Source of the DNA: Neisseria sicca | GTDB taxonomy: Bacteria; Pseudomonadota; Gammaproteobacteria; Burkholderiales; Neisseriaceae | Length of the DNA: 64,000 bases | Direction of reading: 5' to 3' | NCBI RefSeq assembly: GCF_017753665.1 | Contig: NZ_CP072524.1 | Location: 1,674,001 to 1,738,000 of the forward strand | Shown: one piece after another, positions 43,366 through 50,879 of the stretch | How the letters are laid out: each line of letters starts with the position of its first letter | Position numbering within the stretch: position 1 is the stretch's first letter | Notes under the pieces: generated by a model | What the model was told of the DNA's origin: nothing | Databases searched by the model: none | The model's input: only the letters and a program-made list of their open reading frames with translations | Position numbers and translations under genes: made by a program

Positions 43366-44316
43366 TTAAATAGAAAAGTCCTCGACAACTGGAGCATAAA
43401 GCGTTCTATCGACCACTTCACGTGTCAGCTTAGGCGCGAACAATTCTATAAAATCATATGCATAACCCCTAAGATAGGTATCTTTCCTAACGGCAATCCA
43501 AGTTGGAGACGACTCAAACAAATGCGAGGCATCCACTAATTCCAGATCCGTGTCATTCTCAGGATCGTAAGCCATCTTCGCCATCAACCCAACACCAAGA
43601 CCCAAACGGACATACGTCTTTAAAACATCAGTGTCTGCTGCTGACAACACGACATCAGGCTGCTCCAACCTGGCTTTATTAAAAGCCCGGGCAATACTAC
43701 TCCCCTGATTGAACGCAAATTCATACGTAATCAAAGGAAAAGAAGCCAAATCCTCAATACTTAAAGGATTTTTACAATCCAACAAAGGATGTTCATGCGG
43801 CACAATAACCGCATGATTCCATTCATAACAAGTTAATTTACCCAACTCCGGATGCTCATCGATACGCTCAGTTACAATCGCAATATCCGCCTCCCCATTG
43901 CTGACCATCTGGGCAATCGCTGCAGGACTGCCCTGCTTGATGGTCAGCGTTACTTTAGGATAACGTTTGACAAAATCTGCCACAATTAAAGGAAGAGCAT
44001 AACGTGCCTGCGTATGCGTTGTCGCAACAACCAAAGAACCACTGTCGTGTTCGGTAAACTCATTCCCTATATTTTTAATATTCTGAACATCACGCAAAAT
44101 CCGATCCGCAATTTCCAAAACAGCCTTTCCCGGTTGGGACACAGATACCACACGCTTGCCGCTTCGGATAAAAATCTGCACCCCCAACTCCTCTTCAAGA
44201 AGCCGGATTTGTTTAGAAATTCCTGGCTGGGAAGTAAATAGTGCTTCAGCAGCTTCAGATACATTCAGATTATGCCGGTACACCTCCAATGCATACCGTA
44301 ATTGCTGTAATTTCAT
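43366..44316 (-). CDS. cysB: LysR-type regulator CysB
   Basis: A 316-residue LysR-family regulator. The N-terminal winged helix is MKLQQLRYALEVYRHNLNVSEAAEALFTSQPGISKQIRLLEEELG, and the effector domain has VVATTHTQARYALP, KQGSPAAIAQMVSNGEADIAIVTE and VLSAADTDVLKTYVRLGLGVGLMA. These closely follow enterobacterial CysB/Cbl. It should control sulfate assimilation and cysteine synthesis with N-acetylserine as likely inducer. The start at 44316 gives the family N-terminus; the frame is open 14 codons upstream. Confidence 0.9.
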   Translation of the reverse strand: MKLQQLRYALEVYRHNLNVSEAAEALFTSQPGISKQIRLLEEELGVQIFIRSGKRVVSVSQPGKAVLEIADRILRDVQNIKNIGNEFTEHDSGSLVVATTHTQARYALPLIVADFVKRYPKVTLTIKQGSPAAIAQMVSNGEADIAIVTERIDEHPELGKLTCYEWNHAVIVPHEHPLLDCKNPLSIEDLASFPLITYEFAFNQGSSIARAFNKARLEQPDVVLSAADTDVLKTYVRLGLGVGLMAKMAYDPENDTDLELVDASHLFESSPTWIAVRKDTYLRGYAYDFIELFAPKLTREVVDRTLYAPVVEDFSI

Positions 44317-44755
44317 AAACGGCTCGTGTTCTATATATTTGTATGATTTGTGCGACAAATGGCAGACAATTTAACATATTTTTCCTAAATTGTCGGCAGC
44401 ACCCTCACCTCAAATAAAAACTTTTGTTTTAAATAGTACTATACAAACCGATTATCGAAACCAACATTTCCCTCAGTACAAACTGTATCCTTCATACAAC
44501 AACAAATGGCAACAAACTCCGATTTACCCATAAATAAATGACACAAACTTGATTTTTAGGCATGATTCGAAGCTAGGAAGCAGGCAGTTTCATGATTGTA
44601 TGAGGCATTGAGTATTGACAGTAGGCACCATGCTTCTTTATAGTGCAAACTGATATATCCGATTTGCCGCTGCTTAGTATGCTGCGGCCTGTATATTGGT
44701 AATTTGCAGCGGTTCTTAAACACCCGCCGCATAACAATTTAGATGAGGGAATAAA
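44317..44755. other. Divergent upstream region of cysB and rmpM
   Basis: This AT-rich region carries no DUS and no clear reading frame. It holds the rmpM promoter near 44615 and presumably that of cysB, which I cannot place. Confidence 0.5.
44615..44644 (+). promoter_or_regulatory. Putative rmpM promoter
   Basis: A perfect -35 TTGACA (44615-44620) is followed after 18 bases by TATAGT (44639-44644). The start codon is 112 bases further, leaving a leader of about 105 bases. Confidence 0.68.
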
Positions 44756-45517
44756 ATGACCAAACAGCTGAAATTAAGCGCATTGTTCGTTGCATTGGTT
44801 GCTTCCGGCACCGCAATGGCAAGCGAACCGCATACCAAACACGGCTACACCGTAAGCAGCCAATCTCAAGAAGTTGTCCGTAACAACTATGGCGAATGCT
44901 GGAAAAACAGCTATTTCGACAAAGAGACTCAAGGTCGTGTCGAATGTGGTGACCGCGAAGCAGTAGCCGCAGTCCAACAAGCTCCCGAATATGTTGACGA
45001 AACCGTATCTCTGTCTTCTAAAACACTGTTCGGCTTCGATAAAGATAACCTCCGCCCTGAAGCTCAAGAGAATCTGAACGCATTAGCCCAACGCCTGAGC
45101 AATGAAAACGTTCAAACTGTACGTATTGAAGGCCATACCGACTTTATGGGTTCAGAAGAGTACAACCAAGCTCTGTCCGAACGCCGTGCAAACGTAGTTG
45201 CCAACTACTTGGTTGGCCGTGGTGTTCCTTCCAGCAAAGTTTCCGCTACAGGCTTTGGCGAGTCTCAAGCTCAAATGACTGCTACTTGTGAAGCAGAAGT
45301 AGCAAATCTGGGCAAAAAAGTATCCAAAGCTAAAAAACGTGCTGCTCTGATTGCATGTATCGAACCTGATCGTCGTGTTGACGTGAAAATCCGCAGCACT
45401 GTTACCAAACAAGTTGCCCCGGGTCAAACAATTGAAGGTCAAGGTGAACGTCCTGCAGTAGATGAAGGTTGGATTCCTTCTCCCTACAACGGTGTACACG
45501 GTTACGCCAAACCTTAA
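44756..45517 (+). CDS. rmpM: Outer-membrane protein RmpM (class 4 / reduction-modifiable protein)
   Basis: A 253-residue periplasmic/outer-membrane protein with a signal peptide (MTKQLKLSALFVALVASGTAMA), a short N-terminal region that in pathogenic species binds porins, and an OmpA-like peptidoglycan-binding domain (about residues 85-220). In this domain VRIEGHTDFMGSEEYNQALSERRANVV holds the conserved Asp and Arg. Four cysteines form the reduction-modifiable character. It joins porins and TonB receptors to peptidoglycan. The start has GAGGGAATAAA before it. Confidence 0.95.
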   Translation: MTKQLKLSALFVALVASGTAMASEPHTKHGYTVSSQSQEVVRNNYGECWKNSYFDKETQGRVECGDREAVAAVQQAPEYVDETVSLSSKTLFGFDKDNLRPEAQENLNALAQRLSNENVQTVRIEGHTDFMGSEEYNQALSERRANVVANYLVGRGVPSSKVSATGFGESQAQMTATCEAEVANLGKKVSKAKKRAALIACIEPDRRVDVKIRSTVTKQVAPGQTIEGQGERPAVDEGWIPSPYNGVHGYAKP

Positions 45518-45536
45518 CTAAATTCAATTTTAATTC

Positions 45537-45560
45537 AAAACCCTGCATCTGCGGGGTTTT
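45537..45560 (+). terminator. Terminator of rmpM
   Basis: AAAACCC and GGGTTTT form the base of a hairpin around GCATCTGC, followed by CTT. It does not use DUS. Confidence 0.85.
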
Positions 45561-45592
45561 CTTATTATCCCCCCTCACTCTTACCCCCATAA

Positions 45593-45721
45593 TATAGTGG
45601 ATTAAATTTAAACCAGTACAGCGTTGCCTCGACTTGCCGTACTATTTGCCTCGCCTTGCCCTACTATTTGTACTGTCTGCGGCTTCGTCGCCTTGTCCTG
45701 ATTTAAATTTAATCCACTATA
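45593..45721. repeat. Correia element (CREE), 129 bp with a 22-bp tandem duplication
   Basis: The ends are TATAGTGGATTAAATTTAAA and its complement. Inside, a 22-base unit beginning TGCCTCGACTTGCC (45625-45646) is repeated at 45647-45668 with two changes. Removing one unit gives the 107-bp class. Confidence 0.93.
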
Positions 45722-45823
45722 ATCAAAAAATCAATAAGCAAACCTTAATGAAAATCAGATACAAAAAAGGCATCCTAAGATTACTCAGGATACCCTCTTC
45801 AAGCCTCATATCATCAAGTAAAA

Positions 45824-47119
45824 TTACTTAATCTCTATCTTCTCTTCTCCTCCCATATAAGGCTGTAAGGCGGCAGGAATATTGATGCTGCCGTCGGCGT
45901 TTTGATGGTTTTCCAAAACCGCCACCAAAGTACGACCAACTGCCAAGCCGGAGCCATTCAAAGTGTGTACCAAGCGGTTTTTGCCGTTTTCGTCTTTGAA
46001 ACGCGCCTTCATGCGGCGTGCTTGGAAATCTTCGCAGTTGGAGCAGCTTGAGATTTCGCGGTAGGTATTTTGCGCGGGAACCCAGACTTCCAAGTCGTAG
46101 GTTTTGGTTGCGCCGAAGCCCATGTCGCCGGTACACAGGGTAATCACGCGGTAGGGCAGTTCCAAAGCCTTCAGGATGTTTTCGGCGTGACCGACCATTT
46201 CTTCCAGTGCTTCGTATGATTTTTCGGGATGAACGATTTGCACCATTTCCACTTTGTCGAATTGGTGTTGGCGAATCAGACCGCGCACGTCTTTGCCGTA
46301 TGCGCCCGCTTCGGAGCGGAAACATGGGGAATGGGCGGTCAGCTTCAGCGGCAAATCGCTGCCTGCCACGATACTGTCGGCAACGGTATTGGTCAGCGTC
46401 ACTTCGGCGGTCGGAATCAGGTATTGCGTTTTTTTGCTCTCGTCGCCGCCGCGGGTAACGTGGAACAAATCTTCTGCAAATTTAGGCAGTTGACCCGTGC
46501 CTTGCAGGGTGGTGTCGTCCACGATGTAGGGCGTGTAATGCTCGGTGTAGCCGTGTTTCAGCGTGTGCGTATCGAGCATGAATTGCGCCAACGCGCGGTG
46601 CAGGCGGGCGATTTGGCCTTTCATGACGGTAAAGCGTGCGCCGGACAGTTTCGCGCCACCTTCGAAATCCAAGCCTAAAGGTTCGCCCAAATCGACATGG
46701 TCTTTGATTTCAAAGTCAAATTCGCGCGGGGTGCCGACTTTGCGGACTTCGACGTTTTCGGTTTCGTCTTTACCGACGGGTACGCTTTCGTGCGGCAGGT
46801 TGGGAATGCTCAACAACCATGCGTCCAATTCTTTCTGAACGGCATCCAAATCGGCGGCTGCCTGCTCCAAATCGGTTTTGATTTGGGCGACTTGATCCAT
46901 CGCTGCCTGCGCCTCTTCGTGTTTGCCCTGTCCTTTCAATGCGCCGATTTGTTTGGAAATGCTGTTGCGCGAGGCTTGCAGTTCTTCGGTTTTCACTTGG
47001 ACGGCTTTGCGCTGCTCTTCCAAGGCATTGAAACGTGCGGTATCAAACTCGTAACCGCGCTGCGCCAAACGTTCGGCGACGGCTGTGGTGTGGCTGCGGA
47101 GCTGTTGGATGTCTAACAT
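45824..47119 (-). CDS. serS: Seryl-tRNA synthetase
   Basis: A 431-residue class II synthetase. The N-terminal coiled-coil arm is about residues 30-105 (rich in Glu, Lys and Ala), followed by the catalytic domain with motif 2 CFRSEAGAYGKDVRGLIRQHQF and motif 3 NGSGLAVGRTLVAVLEN. SSCSNCEDFQARRM is the usual serine-binding segment. It charges tRNA-Ser. The gene is monocistronic and divergent from rpsF. Confidence 0.96.
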   Translation of the reverse strand: MLDIQQLRSHTTAVAERLAQRGYEFDTARFNALEEQRKAVQVKTEELQASRNSISKQIGALKGQGKHEEAQAAMDQVAQIKTDLEQAAADLDAVQKELDAWLLSIPNLPHESVPVGKDETENVEVRKVGTPREFDFEIKDHVDLGEPLGLDFEGGAKLSGARFTVMKGQIARLHRALAQFMLDTHTLKHGYTEHYTPYIVDDTTLQGTGQLPKFAEDLFHVTRGGDESKKTQYLIPTAEVTLTNTVADSIVAGSDLPLKLTAHSPCFRSEAGAYGKDVRGLIRQHQFDKVEMVQIVHPEKSYEALEEMVGHAENILKALELPYRVITLCTGDMGFGATKTYDLEVWVPAQNTYREISSCSNCEDFQARRMKARFKDENGKNRLVHTLNGSGLAVGRTLVAVLENHQNADGSINIPAALQPYMGGEEKIEIK

Positions 47120-47226
47120 TTTGTTATTCTCTCAATAGAATTCAGAAATGGCATTATTGTAAACCAAATCGCCAATCTTTTCATGACAACACTTTTATTC
47201 AAAAACCCTTTCTTACATATCATGCA

Positions 47227-47255
47227 TTGCAGAAAAAGCAAGAATGGGATAGAAT
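47227..47255 (+). promoter_or_regulatory. Putative promoter of the rpsF operon
   Basis: TTGCAG (47227-47232) and TAGAAT (47250-47255) are 17 bases apart, 75 bases before rpsF. Confidence 0.6.
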
Positions 47256-47276
47256 CCATCGTTTTGTCAAACCTTG

Positions 47277-47301
47277 CCTTTTGCTTTCGCATGGCAAAAG
47301 G
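47277..47301 (+). promoter_or_regulatory. Leader hairpin upstream of rpsF
   Basis: CCTTTTGC and GCAAAAGG form an 8-bp stem with a 9-base loop in the rpsF leader, 29 bases before the start codon. It could be the site of feedback control by the S6:S18 pair, as known in other bacteria, but I do not see enough of that motif to be sure. Confidence 0.5.
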
Positions 47302-47330
47302 CTGTATTTAATCATCCATAAGGAGATAAC

Positions 47331-47702
47331 ATGCGTCATTATGAGATCGTGTTTATCGTTCATCCTGATCAAAGCGAGCAAGTGCCTGCTATGGTTGAAC
47401 GTTACAAAACCATGATTGCCGAAGCCGGCGGTAAAATCCACCGCTTGGAAGACTGGGGCCGTCGTCAACTGGCTTACCCGATTAACAAAATCCACAAAGC
47501 ACACTATGTTTTGATGAACATCGAAACTACTCCTGAAGTAGTTGAAGAGCTGGAAACCGCTTTCCGCTTTAACGATGCCGTACTGCGCCATCTGACCATC
47601 AAAACAAAACATGCTGTAACCGAAGCTTCTCCTATGCTGGGCGGCGAAAAAGCAAAAAACTTGCTGAACGGTGCAGCTGAAGAAGTTGCAGCAGCCGAAT
47701 AA
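47331..47702 (+). CDS. rpsF: 30S ribosomal protein S6 (bS6)
   Basis: A 123-residue small-subunit protein. It begins MRHYEIVFIVHPDQSEQVPAM, has KIHRLEDWGRRQLAYPI and KAHYVLMNIET, and an acidic C-terminal tail. It binds 16S rRNA together with S18. It is the first gene of rpsF-priB-rpsR-rplI. AAGGAGATAAC precedes the start. Confidence 0.97.
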   Translation: MRHYEIVFIVHPDQSEQVPAMVERYKTMIAEAGGKIHRLEDWGRRQLAYPINKIHKAHYVLMNIETTPEVVEELETAFRFNDAVLRHLTIKTKHAVTEASPMLGGEKAKNLLNGAAEEVAAAE

Positions 47703-47704
47703 GA

Positions 47705-48001
47705 TTGGATAATCTTACAAAGCTTACCGCCCTGATTTACAAGGTTGAATCCTTAAGATACACGCCGGCAGGAATCCCTGTTTTGGATATTATGTTAAAG
47801 CATGAATCTTGGCAGGAAGAAAACGGGCAAAAATGCCTGGTCAGTTTTGAAATTCCCGCGCGTATTTTAGGTAAGCAGGCTGAAGAATGGCAGTATCGGC
47901 AAGATACGATGGTAGAAGCAGAAGGCTTTCTCGCACAGCGAAGCAAACGCTTCCCAAGGCCGATACTCCGCATACAGAACATTAAAGAATATAAAGGTTA
48001 A
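47705..48001 (+). CDS. priB: Primosomal replication protein N
   Basis: A 98-residue single OB-fold protein that helps PriA restart replication. It shows RYTPAGIPVLDIMLKHESWQEENGQKC, IPARILGKQAEEWQYRQ and the C-terminal LRIQNIKEYKG found in neisserial PriB. Its place between rpsF and rpsR is conserved. The annotated start is a TTG three bases after the rpsF stop; an ATG is absent at the expected position, so the start relies on translational coupling and is the less certain point. Confidence 0.9.
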   Translation: MDNLTKLTALIYKVESLRYTPAGIPVLDIMLKHESWQEENGQKCLVSFEIPARILGKQAEEWQYRQDTMVEAEGFLAQRSKRFPRPILRIQNIKEYKG

Positions 48002-48007
48002 ACGACA

Positions 48008-48238
48008 ATGGCTCGTCAATCATTCAAACGTAGAAAATTCTGCCGCTTTACGGCTGAAAAAATCCAAGAAGTCGATTACAAACAAGTTGATCTACTGAAA
48101 GACTTCATTTCTGAAAACGGCAAAATCATCCCTGCCCGCATCACCGGCACCAAAGCGCATTACCAACGCCAATTGGCTACTGCAGTCAAACGCGCACGCT
48201 TCCTGGCTCTGTTGCCTTACACCGATCAACACAAATAA
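48008..48238 (+). CDS. rpsR: 30S ribosomal protein S18 (bS18)
   Basis: A 76-residue small-subunit protein that binds next to S6. It has the typical SFKRRKFCRF start, VDLLKDFISENGKIIPARITG and KAHYQRQLATAVKRARFLALLPYT. It is 6 bases after priB and 16 before rplI. Confidence 0.97.
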   Translation: MARQSFKRRKFCRFTAEKIQEVDYKQVDLLKDFISENGKIIPARITGTKAHYQRQLATAVKRARFLALLPYTDQHK

Positions 48239-48254
48239 TTTTGGAGTTTAAATC

Positions 48255-48707
48255 ATGCAAATTATTCTGTTAGAGAAAATCGGCGGTTTGGGCAACTTGG
48301 GCGACATCGTTACCGTAAAAAACGGTTACGCCCGCAACTTCCTGATTCCTGCCGGCAAAGCCAAACGCGCTACTGAAGCCAATATGAAAGAATTCGAAGC
48401 ACGCCGTGCCGAATTGGAAGCCAAACAAGCCGAAATCTTGGCCGATGCTAAAGCACGTCAAGAAAAACTGGACGGTCAAACCATCACTATCGCTCAAAAA
48501 GCAGGTGTGGACGGTCGTTTGTTCGGTTCCGTTACCAATGCCGACATCGCTGCCGCGATTGTTGCTTCAGGCGTTGAAGCTGCAAAAGCCAACGTCCGCC
48601 TGCCTAACGGTCCTCTGAAAGCCGTGGGCGAGTACGAAGTTGAAGTGGCTCTGCACACTGACGCTGTTGCTGCGATTACCGTTGCTGTTGTTGCGGCTGC
48701 TGAGTAA
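48255..48707 (+). CDS. rplI: 50S ribosomal protein L9 (bL9)
   Basis: A 150-residue large-subunit protein: N-terminal domain MQIILLEKIGGLGNLGDIVTVKNGYARNFLIPAGKA, a long connecting helix (about residues 41-75) and a C-terminal domain. It is the last gene of the operon. TTGGAGTTTAAATC precedes the start. Confidence 0.97.
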   Translation: MQIILLEKIGGLGNLGDIVTVKNGYARNFLIPAGKAKRATEANMKEFEARRAELEAKQAEILADAKARQEKLDGQTITIAQKAGVDGRLFGSVTNADIAAAIVASGVEAAKANVRLPNGPLKAVGEYEVEVALHTDAVAAITVAVVAAAE

Positions 48708-48718
48708 TAGACAGTCTT

Positions 48719-48777
48719 AAAAGGTCGTCTGAAAGGGAATGGAATGTATATTCCTGCCGTCTTTCAGACGACCTTTT
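48719..48777 (+). terminator. Inverted DUS pair after rplI
   Basis: A perfect inverted DUS pair extended by AAAA/TTTTT surrounds a loop that holds a second small hairpin (GGAAT..ATTCC). It ends the ribosomal operon. Confidence 0.85.
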
Positions 48778-48819
48778 TGCATAATTAAGACTACTTCTTT
48801 AGTGACTATAAATTCAGAT

Positions 48820-49902
48820 ATGAAAAAACTTATCCCTTTCATCGGAATATCAACCGCGTTGCTGCTTTCCGCTTGTAGTACAACCAAAACAAACGTTGAG
48901 TCTGCTAAAACGGTTGAGCCGATTAATCAAAGCAAAAACCAGCGTCCTGCTTTTGATTCTGCTGCGGAATCGGTTGCCAGCAGCGGCTTTAATGCCAATA
49001 CCAATGTCCGCCAGTTTATCCGTTACGAGGCGGCGAAAAAGCAGTTTACGGAAGCCGAGCTGCAAAACTTCTTCAATGGCGTGGTTTACAAGGGTAATAT
49101 CATCAATATCATGTACCGCCCGTCTACTTCGCGCCCTTGGTATGAATTCCGTACAGGCAACTCCGGTGCGACGAAATTCAACGGCGGCAAACAATTTTAC
49201 GCCGCCAACCGTGCCGTTATCGATGATGTGGCGCGCAAATACGGTGTACCTGCCGAGCTGATTGTGGCGATTATCGGGATTGAGACCAACTACGGCAAAA
49301 ACACAGGCAGCTTCCGTGTTGCCGATGCTTTGAGTACTTTGGGTTTTGATTATCCGCGTCGCGCCGAGTTTTTCCAAAACGAGCTGATTGAGCTTTTGCT
49401 GATGGCGAAAGAAGAAAAAGAGAACGTTTTTGACTTTAAAGGCAGCTATGCGGGCGCAATGGGTATGCCGCAATTCATGCCTTCGAGCTATCGCAAATGG
49501 GCGGTCGACTATGATGGCGACGGACACCGCGATATTTGGAACAATATCGGCGACGTTGCCGCTTCTGTTGCCAACTATATGAAGCAACATGGCTGGAAAA
49601 CAGGTGGCAAAATGATTGTTCCCGTCAATCTGACGATTACGCCTGATTTGAAATCCATCATTGACGAGAAAACGGCTTTGAACCGTACCGTTGCGGATTT
49701 CAAAGCGATGGGTGTGGTTCCGCAAAAAGCGGTTGCCGACAACGAGAAAGCCGTTTTGTTCAGCTTGGAAACCAGTCCGGGCGTATTTGAATATTATCTC
49801 GGTCTGAATAATTTCTATACGGTTTGGCAGTATAACAACAGCCGGATGTATGTTACCGCCGTGCGTGATATTGCCAATGCAATCAACAACAACGGTTTGT
49901 AA
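48820..49902 (+). CDS. mltB: Lytic murein transglycosylase B-like lipoprotein
   Basis: A 360-residue lipoprotein (signal MKKLIPFIGISTALLLSACSTT, Cys19). The mature part is the SLT_2/MltB domain: the catalytic Glu is in VAIIGIETNYGKNTGSF, followed by DALSTLGFDYPRRAEFFQNEL, SYAGAMGMPQFMPSSYRKWAVDYDGDGHRDIW and a closing VYRV-like end. It cuts glycan strands of peptidoglycan with 1,6-anhydro products. The frame is open 27 codons upstream, but the signal peptide fixes the start. The ribosome-binding site is weak. Confidence 0.92.
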   Translation: MKKLIPFIGISTALLLSACSTTKTNVESAKTVEPINQSKNQRPAFDSAAESVASSGFNANTNVRQFIRYEAAKKQFTEAELQNFFNGVVYKGNIINIMYRPSTSRPWYEFRTGNSGATKFNGGKQFYAANRAVIDDVARKYGVPAELIVAIIGIETNYGKNTGSFRVADALSTLGFDYPRRAEFFQNELIELLLMAKEEKENVFDFKGSYAGAMGMPQFMPSSYRKWAVDYDGDGHRDIWNNIGDVAASVANYMKQHGWKTGGKMIVPVNLTITPDLKSIIDEKTALNRTVADFKAMGVVPQKAVADNEKAVLFSLETSPGVFEYYLGLNNFYTVWQYNNSRMYVTAVRDIANAINNNGL

Positions 49903-49907
49903 TATTC

Positions 49908-49936
49908 AAAAACCACCTTCTCCAAGGTGGTTTTTT
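49908..49936 (+). terminator. Terminator of mltB
   Basis: AACCACCTT and AAGGTGGTT form a 9-bp stem with a 4-base loop, followed by six T residues. It does not use DUS. Confidence 0.9.
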
Positions 49937-49967
49937 ATTTGAGGGCCTGAAAAAATCCACTCTAAAT

Positions 49968-50720
49968 TCAAGCAATCAAACGGATTTTCATACCGTAATG
50001 CTTTTTGCCATGTCCGGAAACAAACTGTCCGCCGCGCGCAGGCGATAAAAATGCGTTGCCTTCGGCGGTAGGCTCGGCGCAGGTGTATTGTCCGTTTCGG
50101 TCACTCCAAAGTGCGTAAACGGGCAGATTTTGCGTTCGGATGTCGAGTTTCATTCCGTCAAACGCAACATGTGTATCTGACGGCGAGGCGACAAATTCCG
50201 TATGTGCAATATAGTCGGCATCGTAGGGCGCACCGTTGAAATCGAATTGGGTGCCGACGGCGGGGAAATAGGGATGGAAACCGGGCGAAGTGCGCACGGG
50301 CACATCGCCGTAATTGCAGACGGTCAACGCGGCGACTGCTTCGTTTTCGTTCGGCAGGCTGTAATCCAGCAGCCATTCGACGTTTTCGTAGCCCTTTGCC
50401 GTGCTGATCAATCTCAAGCCGACATCCGATTCGTTTTGATAACGGATTTCCCAAGTGGAGGTTCTGCCGAAACCGTGTTGCGCCAAATGGTTTTTACCGT
50501 CCGGTCCGAACTGCGGCAGTCAGACGTGCATCCCGCCGCGTAATTTTGTATCAGGACCGACTTGAACGCTGGTTTTCGGGAATAACACTTCCCGACCTTG
50601 TAAAACCAAGTTGTCTATATATGCGCCCATGGTGTTTATCTGCATGGATGCGGAATGGTTGCGTAAGATGATTTCAGATATGGCGGTTTGTTCTTCAGAT
50701 TGTTTTAAATTTTGTAACAT
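49968..50720 (-). pseudogene. Aldose 1-epimerase (YeaD-like), one in-frame TGA
   Basis: The frame of 251 codons encodes a galactose-mutarotase-like protein. The N-terminal part ends RGGMHV and a TGA at 50522-50520 interrupts the conserved stretch RGG-x-x-V-C-x-P-Q-F-G, exactly where a cysteine codon is expected (TGC to TGA). After the stop the frame continues with LPQFGPDGKNH and the catalytic HGFGR region, TSPGFHPYFP and the acidic C-terminal half. The rest shows no further damage, so the loss is recent or the stop is read through. It is convergent with mltB. Confidence 0.85.
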
Positions 50721-50810
50721 TCTAACATTTGTATACGTGCCATTACCGATATGCAGACAGAAAATCCTTAATAAAAATCAAAAAAATGCTAAAATACCAA
50801 GCATCTTCCA

Positions 50811-50852
50811 AGGTCGTCTGAAAGGCGTTCAACCACTTTTCAGACGACCTTC
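50811..50852. terminator. Inverted DUS pair upstream of dnaX
   Basis: Inverted DUS copies with a 14-base loop lie 28 bases before dnaX, between it and the divergent epimerase remnant. A role in ending transcription is doubtful because no gene runs into it from the left. Confidence 0.55.
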
Positions 50853-50879
50853 CGATTTATTTCCAGCAGAGAAAACCTT

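Noticed and set aside
50520..50522. Selenocysteine at the in-frame TGA of the epimerase gene (Cys position)
   Set aside because: No SECIS-like hairpin is evident just after the codon, no sel genes are in the window, and the family is not known to use selenocysteine. A nonsense mutation is simpler.
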